NCBI GenBank assembly: GCA_032191485.1
Contig: JAVDOI010000011.1
Coordinates: 17,924,117 to 17,988,116 of the forward strand
Reading direction: 5' to 3'
Source: Leptoclinus maculatus
Lineage: Eukaryota > Chordata > Actinopteri > Perciformes > Stichaeidae
Length of the DNA stretch: 64,000 nucleotides
Positions 24,569 to 36,239 of this stretch are shown here, in pieces. The translations under genes and the position numbers were made by a program. The notes under the pieces were generated by a model. The model did not search any database and was not told where the DNA came from. It was given only the letters and a program-made list of their open reading frames with translations. How positions within the stretch are numbered: the stretch's first letter is position 1; every line of letters begins with the position of its first letter.

Positions 24569-24569
<1 letters not shown>

Positions 24570-24613
<44 letters not shown>

Positions 24614-24619
24614 CACACG
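24570..24619. repeat. (CA)n microsatellite, about 50 bp
   Basis: A CA tract with a CG interruption near 24606. Confidence 0.95.
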
Positions 24620-25002
24620 CTCGTTCAATCCACTCTCTTTTCTCCCCGAAATGCTTGAAGTGTGTTTCATTTCCTTTCAACATTCCCCTCCCACCCCTCC
24701 CATTTCCAAAGGGACTAAAGCCTTCATTAAAAAGAGTGATAAAGGGCAAACGGGTGTCTTCAAGCTCTATTTAGAGTCTATGTATTGATTTCAAAAAGGT
24801 GTAAATAAATATGAAATGGCATTATTGTATACAGAGGCCTTGACACTGGCAGGAGTGGTGGAATTAAAGGGGATGAAGAGTGGCATTCATTAAGAGTTCA
24901 TCATTTTTATCGATCTAGCTGACATGTCTCGGCACTGAGGAGGATCTGATTGCTTTTAGTTAATCACTGCACAGTTGAAGGGAGGATTGAAATGAAGTTT
25001 TA

Positions 25003-25014
25003 GGGGGGGGGGGG
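25003..25014. repeat. poly-G run (G12)
   Basis: Twelve consecutive G residues. Confidence 0.95.
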
Positions 25015-27119
25015 TGCAGAGAAAATAGAACAGTGTCAGTTCTGACTCTCTCTGCAGGGAGACCCTGGCTTTCCACTCCCTTTGCTAGAAACTTTAGTTC
25101 CTAAGCATGCAGATAGATGTCACGTTTCACAAACACTTGCACTCCACCATTTATTGGACACTGGTACTAGCACAGCCAAATGCATCCATGATTGCAAAAT
25201 CATTGTTCTTCAACAACAAAGTGCCCATGATGTAGTTTTCCCATTTGTTATTTGATCATTTAGCGTCATTTGGATGATGTCTTGAATATCTGTGATCCAT
25301 ACCAGGAGGGAAAAACAGAGCATTCTTTGTATAGGTCTGTGGTAACAGTGCATCCAAGATAAGGTAGAAATGCTTAATATTTCATGGTCTGGGATTAGTT
25401 AACTAGGAATCTAATATTTGATCAAAGAATGCCCTATTTCCTTGATCTTAAAGCACAAGTTTATCATCTTTTTTATCACGGACATACAGTATTTGTTTTT
25501 CAGGCTTGCATGACCATGCATGCACAACTACACAGCTCCATGGTGATTAAATACAAATGATGCTTGCAGTCTTGAAAAGTGAACAATAAGCCCTTTGTCA
25601 AAATAGCACACTAGAAGAGGTTCTAATTAAACAAAGCCATACAAATAAATGACCATGTACAACATTTCAAACATCTATACACTAGATCTTCGATAGAGTC
25701 ATTTGTTTGTGCTCGTAGAAAGGAGGCAATCAGCAGCACATTGTACCCCAACAGCTTAGAGAAAATGTCCTACATAAAGAAAGAAGAAAGTAGGGATAGA
25801 AATAAAAAAACAACCGAAAGGTTATGCTAATGTCTATATCTAAATACAGATACAGATGGAAGAAATGTATTTCACTGGGACAACAGAGCATGTGGCTAAC
25901 ATGAGGTAGAAGCAAGAGGAATGGTACTACTAATGGGAAAGGTCATTTCTAACAGTGGTTGACTGGGTAGCAGTAGTGTCATCTCACCCACATGTCCAGG
26001 AAATAAACCTCCTCTCTGCTCATTCCCATTATAAACATAAAGATGCTGTAAAGAAATATTTTCAAGAGTGCGATGGCCGTACTTACTGCCACACTTCTGA
26101 TTTCAATGTTGGTAACCGTCCCCCAATCTTTTCTTTATAGTTTACGCTTAAGGGTTCATTTTCTCCTCATTGAAACAGTTGACCTTTTGACCTCATGCAT
26201 AGTGTCTTTGCGTCGTCTCCTTTTGCTTCAAAAACGGTCTGATCAGTCATTTTATTTGTTTCCGAATTGTGTTAAATTTGGTCTGTTGATTCATGTTAAG
26301 TTATCAAAGCCTGACATAAAGTTATGCTATGACCACTTCTATGGGTCCAAAACATTGGTCCCAATGTATTATGAATATTCTGCTGACAGTGTTTATTTCT
26401 GATTGGAGTATTAACACAATCAGCCAAATGAAAATGTCTTCTCTTTGAGTTGGACAACCTCTAGATGGATATAACCTTTGGACACACAGATTGAGTTGGC
26501 CAAAAAAAACAATGCAACGTAATCCACGAGGAAATGCTCATTTTCAATTAAACCCATCCTTATAATATTATAATGATACCATTTGAAAAAAACACAATAA
26601 GCTCACTAGGATATATTACTATACATATACACTATTTACAAAGAAGATTAGCAAAGTTGAAATGAAACAAGTCCTCAAGGCCAAAAGTCTTGAAATAACT
26701 TCACTTAGGAGTTGAGTTCCATGAAGACAGCAGCAGTAAGAGGTGTGAGAGGTGTCTCTGCAAAAGGCCCTTTTCATGTGAGTGCTTTGAGGGCAGGCGG
26801 CAGGAAGCTTGACCCCTGTGAGAAGAGTGTCCACCCTGCCCTTCAAGCACAGATACTGCTGTTAGCCTAGCCGGGGCAAGGATTAAAGGGAAATTGTAGG
26901 GAGTCCTTGGCTCTGCAATTCTGACTTCCACATTGTGTTTCCTAGTTTGTGCCACCTGTGGACTTGCCAGGGGGAGCATGCTCTGTGTGCCTTTGATTGA
27001 TCCACATGGCATTTTGACCTGGGAGGGGTTCCATAGGCTCCTATCTTTATTAGAAAGCCTACAGCTAGCACCGAAAAGCTGAGAGTCTTTCCCTCTAAGT
27101 CTCCTGTTTTTCAGCCTCC

Positions 27120-27500
27120 CTGACATGAATACTAAGTAATCTCTCTATGGCGCTCTTCATTTATCCACACTTAACCCTTTGACCAATTGACTGCTTCGCT
27201 TGTTTGTCAATCTGCCTTCACAGTGATGCAAGTGGTATGCAGCATTCCTCTCATTAGAGTGTTGCTATTGTAACTGCAATGCATCGCACACTGTCTGCTT
27301 GTCAGTATACAGGGGGTATGTTATGTATCAGAGGCTGCAACCCTCCCTTCTCAATATCTGGGTTCTAACAAGGCCAGGACAAGCAGCCAGATTGACAGCT
27401 GCTGGCGCATTTTAACAGGCTTGGTGTTAAACTGCTAAACTCTGAGGAGGCACATGAATGATTGGCTGCCAAACCACACAGGACACAAGCCCACTGCCTT
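27120..27500. promoter_or_regulatory. candidate conserved non-coding element
   Basis: A repeat-free block with a TALE-like TGACAG (27393-27398) overlapping an E-box CAGCTG (27396-27401), plus CATTTATCC and TTTGTCAATC words. This combination is common in developmental enhancers. It is a motif-only inference. Confidence 0.28.
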
Positions 27501-27719
27501 CGCTATTACCATTTTCCAACTGACCATAAGCGTTCACAAAGAAGAAAAAACAAACATACTATTTCTATAGATAGGCAACAGACTATTTGTGTTTTAGACC
27601 GGTCTGATTAAAGAGCAAGTTGAACTGTGTTTAAGATTCTTGGGGGACGTATCCAAGCAGGTGATTGGGTGACATTCAGATATTTTGTGCTGTCATTTTA
27701 TCATATCCATCAGTCATCC

Positions 27720-27960
27720 ATATGTTTTTAGTAAATGATGGTCTAATAATGAATTACATATTTTATTTAAATAAATAATTCCTTATTTGTCAATTCTGTC
27801 ATGAATGATTCGCAGCAAATGATATATTCATATTTGCATTCATTATTAGTTTATACAGATGACTTATATCTTACACGTAATTGTGAACAAATAGTTTGTA
27901 CATTATTAATGCGTAGCAAGTTATTATTTTCAGACCGGGTGAAGTATGAGTTCATTTTTA
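27720..27960. repeat. AT-rich stretch, possible old dispersed repeat
   Basis: A strongly AT-rich segment with recurring ATTATTA, AATAAATAATT and TTTGCATT words. Similar AT-rich dispersed segments occur in fish genomes, but no boundaries are visible. Confidence 0.3.
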
Positions 27961-28017
27961 CCTTGAAATTGATTGAGAAAACAATCCAGAGTAAAAGTCC
28001 ACTGTCTATCTTTTTTT

Positions 28018-28218
28018 TCTGGAGCTTTCAGCTGTATCACACAGTCTGGAGTTTGTTCCAATCAAATACCGTGCCTAATTCGTAATTGATAAGCCAACAT
28101 GGACGGGGAGTCTTCAAAGTGCTTTGGATGAAATCAGTACTGAGCTTGGATGTCCACATCCATCTTCATGACAACTGAACAAAGCATGTGTTGATGTGAT
28201 ACAGTTGAAAGCTCCAGA
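28018..28218. repeat. foldback: 24-bp inverted repeats, 201 bp overall
   Basis: The arm at 28018-28041 (TCTGGAGCTTTCAGC...) pairs with 28195-28218 (...TTGAAAGCTCCAGA) at 23 of 24 positions, around a 153-bp spacer. No target duplication is obvious at the arm ends. It may be a MITE-like relic or part of a larger repeat. Confidence 0.75.
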
Positions 28219-28219
28219 C

Positions 28220-29010
28220 AGGGCTGATAAACGAACCTCAAATTGGGCTGTTTGCTACAACTAAGAATTACCATCGACTGTTGATGTCTAAACAGTGGCT
28301 ATTTTAAACTGCACAGGCAGTTGGGTCGCATTCTTTTCTTTCATTTAACTTTTTGTTCTAGTAGTGCGCTTAGTTCTTTCTTTAAAGGTGTTGCATAAGA
28401 AAAATGTTGCTGAGAAATATTTTTTTATAATTGACAATTTACAAAAAGCTCCTCTGTGGTAGTCTGGCACATGTTATGTGGCGAGTAAATTCAGAAGGAA
28501 ATGTGAACACTAATGCTACGGTAGAATTTGCCAGTTCTTTTATTCTGTCACCTCCGTCTTTCCAAAAAACACCATTTGTCAGCGCACATTACATCTCTGC
28601 TGTTATAGAAAGCCCAGTATGTGTCGCCTTTAAACAGAGCATGGTAACAGGCCTTGTTAATTGGACTTGGCTTGGTTCTCCATGAAGCCTTATTGTCAGT
28701 ATGACTGACTGAGGATTACTGGGCCAGAATGGCACCAAATTAACATACATAGAGACACGTGCACTTTCTTAACGCAGAGTGTGTACCCAACGTATGCCTT
28801 CAATGGAGATTACGTCAATTAAAAATGAAATGAATGTCACCAAAATACCCGGATAGTTTTTTTTAAAGCAGCCATGCTTGAACTATATGTGCAGAATTTA
28901 AGAGTGAAAGTGTTTGTATGCGGGCTACAACTGGATTAGTGTTACTGTTTTGCATGATTTATAAGTGCAGGGAAATTGCACTTTGAAGTGTCTATTCGAT
29001 CAGAGGGGAC
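28220..29010. other. unique non-coding DNA
   Basis: No gene or repeat is recognised. Confidence 0.5.
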
Positions 29011-29443
29011 TTGAAGGGACAGTTCTTCCCCAAATCCAAAATACACATGTTTCCTTTCTACCAGCAGTGCTATTTATCAATCTAGAGTGTTTTGGTGTGA
29101 GTTAATTAGTTTCAGAGATATCGGCTGAAGAAATGTCTTGACTTCCCTCAAATATATTGGGACCATATGGCCCTCGGCTTGTGGTGCTCAAAAGATGAAT
29201 TTGAATCACTGTCTCGTTCCAGAAATCATGAGCAGGTAACTCAAGATAATCCACACATCTTGTTGTGAGCAATTTCATGTCGAAACTATTTTCTGGTCCG
29301 ACATGGAAAAAAAAGTGAGGCAAGCGACTCTACCGCTCTCCAAAGCTAGGTAACTCTCATCAAAACAATATGGATTGATAAATAGCACTACAGGTAAAAG
29401 GACAAATATGTATTTTTCATTTTGGGGTGAACTGTCCCTTTAA
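29011..29443. mobile_element. MITE with long subterminal inverted repeats, 433 bp
   Basis: The left end begins TTGAAGGGACAGTTC and the right end, reversed, begins TTAAAGGGACAGTTC. Pairing continues inward for roughly 75-80 bp with scattered mismatches, including GTGCTATTTATCAATC on both arms. There is no coding content. The outermost bases suggest a degraded TTAA boundary, but the target duplication is uncertain, so the superfamily is left open. I recognise this as a common fish MITE. Confidence 0.78.
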
Positions 29444-29939
29444 TGATTGCAATTCCGTCAAGGACATCAGGACATGTAGAGACATGTTCTTTTGTCTTAT
29501 AAAGAGCGATTGTTTGTTCGAAGCATCACCAAAGCAAGTTAAGTATTTGTTCCTCTACAGGATTGTCTTTGATACTAAATTAACTTTTAATACGTTGACA
29601 TAATTTGCAGATCTATAAATGTGTCAATTTAAGAAATAAAAATAAAGCAGTGGGATTTGTTTTCAGTGGACTCATCTGTTTTTCACATGAACTGTTTGTC
29701 TTTGTCAAACAGAGAAAGAGTGCAGAAAAAAACCCAACACCCAAGACACACAAGATACACAAGATACCGCTCTCCTTAAGTGCTCCATGTACTGTGCTGC
29801 AGACACTATTAAACGAACCAAATACTAACACAAATCATCTCCAGCACAACTCAAGCCGATGCGGCATATCGAACGCATTTCGGTACAATTCTGCATGGCT
29901 TGCTTTCCACCCGTGGCTTAGCGTGTTACAGTATTAGCG

Positions 29940-30290
29940 ACTGAGCCAGGATGGTCCTGCGCGGCTGCAGCGAGTGAACGCCATTCACTGCGATGATTGG
30001 ATTGAGGCAGACCTAAGCGCAGCTCGAGCTGCACTTATCAGCTAGCTGGCAGATAGGACTTGTCATACCGCCTGTCAGATCTGATGAGGGGAGCACGAGC
30101 TTCACAATGGAGCTAAAATGCAATCTCCTCCTGTGCAGCTGCATCGCCTGCCTCGAGGACACGCTTATTAGACATTGTAAACAGCCAAATGTGAGCGCTA
30201 AACTGTAAGAGCTACTGTCAGGCAGGCTGCGTCAGCCAGTTAGCCGGGGCTGGGAGCAATTCCATTCAAAACTACTGTTGTAATAAAGGG
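29940..30290. promoter_or_regulatory. candidate conserved non-coding element
   Basis: A repeat-free block of balanced composition with E-box CAGCTG at 30136-30141, GATA-like TTATCAG near 30035 and CAGATCTGATG near 30076. Motif-only inference. Confidence 0.25.
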
Positions 30291-30966
30291 ACTTACAAGA
30301 AATCAGTGAATGGTATAGGGCTATGTGAAGAACATACATGGTCAGGGGAAGTCTTCAAGAGGCTTGACACTGTACAGGCTACGGTCAAAGTTAGTTGCAC
30401 TCTATTTTAAGTCCACCTATCTAGCATTAATAAGCAGTCAATACATGTCAACTAATATTGGTGTTGTAAGCAAATGAAAGGGCAATTTAAGTATTTTAGT
30501 ACATCTATCAACAAGTATAACTTGTGTAACCATCACAATGAATGTATATTACATTCTCACACGTGATATGCGTGTTTAATATTCGTTACAGTCATCATGC
30601 ATTTACATTTAAAAGTGCGTAGTCCTACCTGGTTACAACTGCATGTCAGTGTCTCCCACATCTCCATTAGAAATGGCCTTTTCAGATTTAGAGTTTCTTG
30701 AACTTCCAAGATTAATAACATTACATTACAAATCTCTCATTTGAGAAAGGTGCTTACCAGCACTATTCTGATACAGCTTTGCCACGTTGACACGTCTACA
30801 AAGGAAATAATGAGGGTCGGAGTAAGAAATAGAGGTCTCCACAAAGAAGGGCTGATTACCTATTATTAGCCCTTTCCTGCTCTTTTAACACCCTACCACC
30901 CAGATACAGAGCCCTCGGCTGGATGTCAATGCCATTGAGAGCAGCCTTGCTCGCTTTTCTTTTTTT

Positions 30967-31000
30967 CTCTTTCTTTCTTTCTTTCTTCCTTTCTTTCTTT
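30967..31000. repeat. (TTTC)n microsatellite
   Basis: An imperfect tetranucleotide tract in a pyrimidine-rich context. Confidence 0.9.
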
Positions 31001-31334
31001 ATTTGTTCCCTGTCTCAAACTCACTGCCCTCTTTTAATATAATCCCTCTTTCTTCTGATTATGGCCCTTTCACCAAACGCCTCCCAGTCCCCCTGAAATA
31101 ATGACATTTAAACATTCCGATATGCACAGGATTGCCAGAGGAGGCTCACAGACGTTTAATATCTGGCTGAGTACAAAGAGCAAAGGAAAAGGAGAGCAGG
31201 TTGACAGGAGACCACGGAGCACACTGTCTCTGTTCTGCTTTCCTGAGATCATTAATTTCTCCAAAAGAGATCTCCCCGGGTGAGAGTCATTCACATGCAG
31301 ATGGTACTATTCCTCGGGAGCCTCTATCGCTCTT

Positions 31335-31354
31335 TCTCTCTCTCTCTCTCTCTC
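31335..31354. repeat. (TC)10 microsatellite
   Basis: A perfect dinucleotide tract. Confidence 0.92.
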
Positions 31355-31649
31355 CATCGGGCCATTTAGTGCTCCCTTTCTCTCTCTTTTGCTGCGTTGC
31401 TCCCTCCTATATTAAGCAAGCGGTTAGCTTGGCAGCCTTAGGTGACATAGCATTCATATTTCAGCACTGGGGTACAGGAGTAATGCAATGTGCCGCTATG
31501 GATACATTACATGAGAATTTGTCTCTTTTAAAGCGAGCAAATTCGGGGAGGGCGTCTCATAGTGATACAGGCATTTATCTATGGAGATAATTTCTCTTGT
31601 CCTCTGTTGCTCTCTAACCAAAACGCCCTGCTTTTTTTCTTCCTCACGC

Positions 31650-31980
31650 TTGACACGCAGCTCAATATCTGGCATCTACGTTCTGATATGTAATGCTGGT
31701 GCATGTTACACTTGTCAAGCCGCCAGTGCCGTTTGTGTTGGATTAAAGAGTGGATGTTGCCCAACAGAGAGGACAGCTGTCTGCCCTTTGCTGCTGTCAT
31801 GCCCATTTCAACTGTCAATCTCCCATGCCGATGGTGTTAAAAGGCTCTGTGGAACCTGTATAGTTTGCATCTTCTCGCCGTCTTAACAGCAGCCCCCTGC
31901 GTTGGTGTGTGCCGTGGTAGTAATTAGTAATTAGTGACCCGTTACTGCATGCATTTGTGCCGTAGCCCAGAGGCGTTAGC
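31650..31980. promoter_or_regulatory. candidate conserved non-coding element
   Basis: A repeat-free block with a tandem homeodomain core TAATTAGTAATTAG at 31921-31934 and TGCATGCATTTG just after it. Enhancer function is inferred only. Confidence 0.28.
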
Positions 31981-32162
31981 TCCAATCTCTCCCACCCACT
32001 CTCCTCCTCCCTCTCCTTCCCCAGTTCATATCTAACCTGATAGACTTTGATGACACACTTCTTTGAAGACCTGATCAAAGACGCGAGCCTTTGATGAAAG
32101 TGATGTTTGCTGTTGGCTGAGGAGGTAAGGAGGAATACCAATCGTCTTTTTCAGGGAGGGAC

Positions 32163-32166
<4 letters not shown>

Positions 32167-32194
<28 letters not shown>
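32167..32194. repeat. (AG)14 microsatellite
   Basis: A perfect dinucleotide tract. Confidence 0.95.
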
Positions 32195-32197
<3 letters not shown>

Positions 32198-32509
32198 GAG
32201 GAACAGAGCATACAGAAGTTCCACTCTCTTTACAAAATATCAAGTTTATTATGAATGTTATAGATTTGAACTTAAAATATGATAATCAAGTATGCTTTTG
32301 GAATTGGGATGAAGGGGTGTAATGCACAGTTACTGTCTGTTTATTTGCCAAAAATACATGAATTAGTCAGTTTATTTTAATTTATACGAGAAGTGGACAA
32401 AATTAGAAAATAATATAATATTTTAACCATGTACCTGAATCACATAATAAAGCAATAATTACACCTTAAACCTATACGTAAAAAGTCTCAACTGAATCTA
32501 AATAAAAAA

Positions 32510-33105
32510 ATGTCTCACTGTTAGCATGATAGCATGTTAACGTTTGCAAATTTGCATCAAACATGAAGTAGTGTACAGCTTTGGTTGATGGGATTGTGTT
32601 TTGCAGGTATTTAGTTAAATCTCAAAGTGTTGGATGAATTAGAGTTTTTACCTGATGTTGGTGCTACATGAAAAGTGAAGGGATTACCAAAGTGATACCA
32701 ATTCATCCTGATGGGGGACATCAATTCATCCAATATGTGTTGAGACACTTCCCTATACCTAACAACTTCATAGTGGCGCTACAGAATAAGGCAAGATATC
32801 ACCAAAGTCACTGGTATTTATCCTCTGGGAACCATGAATGTCTGTGCCAAATTCCGTGCCAATCCATTCAGTAGATGCTGACATATTTTACATGATAGGA
32901 GAAGACTTTGACCTTTGTAGAGGCGCTAGAAAGAAAAGTCAGGGAAACACCAAAGTCAATAAGATTCGTCTGGGAACCATAAGTGTCTGTCCCCAATTGT
33001 ATGGCAATCTACTCATGAGTGATATTTCAGTCCGACCCAAAGTGGTGCACTAACCAACAAACAGACTGACATTGCCTTCCTTGCAGCTGCACCACTGGCA
33101 TGTTT
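32510..33105 (+). repeat. interspersed repeat family B, copy 1
   Basis: A dispersed sequence I know well from percomorph genomes, with the order ACCAAAGT, CCTCTGGGAACCATGAATG, CCAAATT, GGCAATC, and near the end ACCCAAAGTGGTGCACTAACC. The ACCAAAGT word recurs at 32686, 32801 and 32949, showing an internal repeat of roughly 115-150 bp. An inverted relative lies at 37440-38000. Its class is uncertain; it may be the tail of a non-LTR retrotransposon. Confidence 0.7.
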
Positions 33106-33279
33106 GAAATAACACCTGTGCAACATAACTCAAACCCGTCAATGTCATATGTGGCTTTGGCAGTTTCTGTTTCCACTCTACAGACCACAGCTTCCTGGAT
33201 TACTTTTAAAACTAAAGAAAATATCTGAATCAAGAGTGCCTGTTTTTTTCTTTTGGATGTCAGATAGACATTGTTATTT

Positions 33280-33289
33280 GGGGGGGGGG
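33280..33289. repeat. poly-G run (G10)
   Basis: Ten consecutive G residues. Confidence 0.95.
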
Positions 33290-33343
33290 TACATCTCTAA
33301 TCTGTCGTATTTATAGGTTTATAGGTTTATGTTCACGTGTGTG

Positions 33344-33363
33344 TATATATATATATATATATA
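33344..33363. repeat. (TA)10 microsatellite
   Basis: A perfect TA tract, with a second TA-rich stretch at 33374-33387. Confidence 0.92.
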
Positions 33364-33419
33364 CACTTTTTTTTATATATATATATTTATACTTATATTC
33401 TATATAGCTGTTAAATGTT

Positions 33420-33560
33420 TATACTTACATCTTTTTTTTTGCTGCCCTTTTTTATTCTTTATTGTAAAATACTGTATGTACATTGAGAGCGGAGTGGAAA
33501 CCGGAGCCAAATTCCATGTATGCGTACGCATACATGGCCAATAAAGCTGATTCTGATTGT
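33420..33560 (+). mobile_element. LINE 3' end fragment
   Basis: GGAAACCGGAGCCAAATTCC, followed by GGCCAATAAAGCTGATTCTG (33536-33555), matches the 3' end typical of L2/CR1-type or Rex-like fish LINEs, whose tails carry AATAAAGCTGATTCTGA units. No reverse transcriptase is attached, so this is a 5'-truncated copy. It contains the 24-bp palindrome at 33514-33537. Confidence 0.6.
33514..33537. repeat. 24-bp perfect palindrome
   Basis: Twelve bases, CCATGTATGCGT, are followed by their exact reverse complement ACGCATACATGG. It lies just upstream of the LINE tail signal. Confidence 0.95.
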
Positions 33561-36235
33561 GATGTGCAGTGTACACACACTCTTTATATTGCAGTGTACA
33601 GTATAAACACCTCCAGCTCTCCGTATTTTGTTTCAGGTATCACAAGAACAATTGAAGTTGTAGTGGCCTCTAAAAGGACAAGTGAACAAATAAAAATGGA
33701 CACAGACAGGAACAAGGACTGAGAGGTGGAAGAAGAAATGACACAGCAAAGTGACATGATGTGAAACAGGTGGAAAATGAATTGTGTCAAGACGCAGCAA
33801 ACAACACCAGCGTACAATCTCTCTGCTTGTCACATGGCTTTGTGTCAGATTTTTTTTTTTTTATTGTTGTTGTGTTTCCCCTTTCCTACCCGTTATACTT
33901 TGTCAGTTGCGGGTTTTTTTGCACTGGTGTCCTCTTGTGCCAGGTGAGAACAAAGCAGAGGAGCGAGCTCTGCATCTGTATTCAGGTGCACTAATGGAAT
34001 CACTGAGGCTAAAATGGCAGGAGGTGAAAGGTGAGTGCACAGCAGACAGCTCCACACCACCGCTGCTGCTGTCGCTCTGCCAAACCACTCGACTGTGATG
34101 GTATGGGAAGTGTGTGCGCTTCGGCGTGCCTGCGTATGTGTGTATGCATACGTGAGAGTAAGAGGTTTTTTGTGTTCGGATGGTTGTGGAAGGACTTTTG
34201 CGATCAATTCTTTTTGTTCACAGGCATTCATCTTTTGTTAGTTATGCTCTGCTGTGGGTTTTGAAAGATTTGCTATTAGGGCTGTGTGCTGGGAGTTACT
34301 AACAAAATAGCTATTGACTTTTATGAATATACTTGAAGGCTTTTCTGACATTTATCAATATAGTTAAGCTCTACTGAAGATGCGGTTTAGGGCAATGATA
34401 TAATTTTTATAATAATAAATCTCCTCACTTTTTTATTTTTGCTTTCTTTTAGATAACACAGAATAGTTTATACAATGCTCATGCATTGTATGTACATTGA
34501 GAGAGTTATTGGTTGCTGTAATAATTCCTCCTCTTCATTCTGGCCATGAAAAGATCCCTTTCAGCCGCGACTGCACTTAGAGGACAAAATCCACAGTAGG
34601 CTACTTGTTTGCCAAAGCTGAAGACAAAACAAGCAATGGTGAAGGCCTCCCGTCTTTTACAGTGTAGTCAAAATGAAGTGTGGAATGATAACTGCAACCA
34701 ACAACTCAACAAACATGTGGCATGTGAGTGTTGCATTAAGGTGAAAAAACACACCCAAACTTCATCTGGGGTAGTGGAGGATTAGGAGCTATAGCTGTTT
34801 TTAGACTTAACACTCGACAACAGCCTCTATGCTTCATAAAATACCACTGACATCGACGTGTCAGTCATATCTGGAAGTTTTGTTCGATACTTTTAGAACA
34901 CACCAGTGGCTGTAACTCCTGCTGAAAAACGAACTATTTGCTAGATTGCTTCCTGGAAGAAATTACACAGTAGGCTCTAAAATCTATCCTTGCATGTTCG
35001 GCAGAGGCAGCATATTGGGTAGATGTGCGACAATTTGAGAAATTGCAGGAAGAGAGGCCCAGGCAGCAAGTGAAACACAGTTCAGCAGTTGTTTTGCCAC
35101 AGCGTGTCCGGAGTACAACAAATCACCAGTTTGTCTATTTATGTTTGAGGTAGCCGCGCTAGCTTGAATAATAAACAAAGAGCCAGCGTTCTGCCACACA
35201 GCTGGGGACGATAAAGACTTTGCCGAGGGGAGCCGACTATTGTAACGAACAGAACAGAGCAATTACACTGCAGTGATTTCACTGAGAACAGTTGTGGACT
35301 GACTTGATTCTGCTTCAGACAGCAGCGCAGAGGGACTGCCTATGTATGTGACATGTATGTGAGGGGTTTGTAAAAATTGGCTTTTTTCTTCAAAGATAAA
35401 TTGAGAAAAATAACCAGTGCCAACAGAATCAAGACAATAACTTTCTGTGGTTGTGGGTTCTAAAAGTTTTTGAAATATCACAGCAGAATAGCACGTGATA
35501 GACTTTGGAAAACACATGAAAAGATACTGTAAAATATCACCAAAAGGGGGGTTTTATTACAGCAATGACAGTAGAAAAGAAGTATGTGATTTACTCTAAG
35601 CTAAATGGATAGAACCATATGTTTAGCTGCCACCAGGTCTCTCACTGCAACTATACTGGCATACACATACCGACCAGCAAAATGCTGATCTGAAAGCCTG
35701 ACTGACATCTCATTAATCCTGCGATTGAACAATAAACATGCAGTGTCAGTATGAGCGGACCTTACTGAAATAAGGTTTTCCTTCCAATTTTGGGCAACCT
35801 ACACCCTTAATGTCAGTTTCTTTCTTTACTTTCTGTGCCGGGATCACTCGGGTATGCTTCAAACTAAATTGGAAACGAAATTGGAGAAGGCCGGAGCGGG
35901 AGATAAGACAACACTCGAACTTTGTAAAAGATCCGCTCTGCGCTCCATTTGAAATCCTTCTGCTCGCTTGCTCTATGCTCACATGCTCTGGTCTCACGCC
36001 ACTATTGCCGGAGGTGTAGATGAAGCATGGGTTGTTTATATGTATCTGTTTTTGCAGGTTGTGGATAAAAGTGGCCCAATTTAGGCTAATCAGAATTGCA
36101 TAGAAAGGCCCTGGTTTGATCACAAAATCATAAGGGTGATAAAAAAATATTAGACTCTGCCTTGCCTAGTTTCAAGCAATTACAGGATGTTTTAAGAGTT
36201 GTTGTTTTTTAAATACAGGAATTTGACTTGTAAAA
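33561..36235. other. unique non-coding DNA
   Basis: No exon or clear transposon is recognised. The overlapping open frames on both strands at 33784-34241 have no known domain. Confidence 0.5.
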
Positions 36236-36239
36236 CTAT

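Larger units (their letters stand above)
23801..27715. other. unique non-coding DNA
   Basis: No exon is recognised. The 160-codon + frame at 24040-24522 becomes a charged low-complexity run where it crosses a GAGAGG-rich purine stretch, and has no known domain. The block contains a (CA)n tract, a G12 run and a motif-rich block at 27120-27500. Confidence 0.55.
29444..32505. other. unique, motif-rich non-coding DNA
   Basis: Apart from short (TTTC)n, (TC)n and (GA)n tracts, no repeats are recognised. Several subsegments (29940-30290, 31080-31600, 31650-31980) are rich in E-box, GATA and homeodomain words and look like regulatory DNA. No exon is recognised. Confidence 0.5.

Noticed and set aside
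26701..27126. 141-codon minus-strand open frame
   Set aside because: No domain, and it is overlapped by other frames on the same strand; chance length.
33476..34502. 17-base word TGTATGTACATTGAGAG repeated at about 33474 and 34488
   Set aside because: A single word match of this length is only marginally unexpected in 64 kb, and the flanks do not align.
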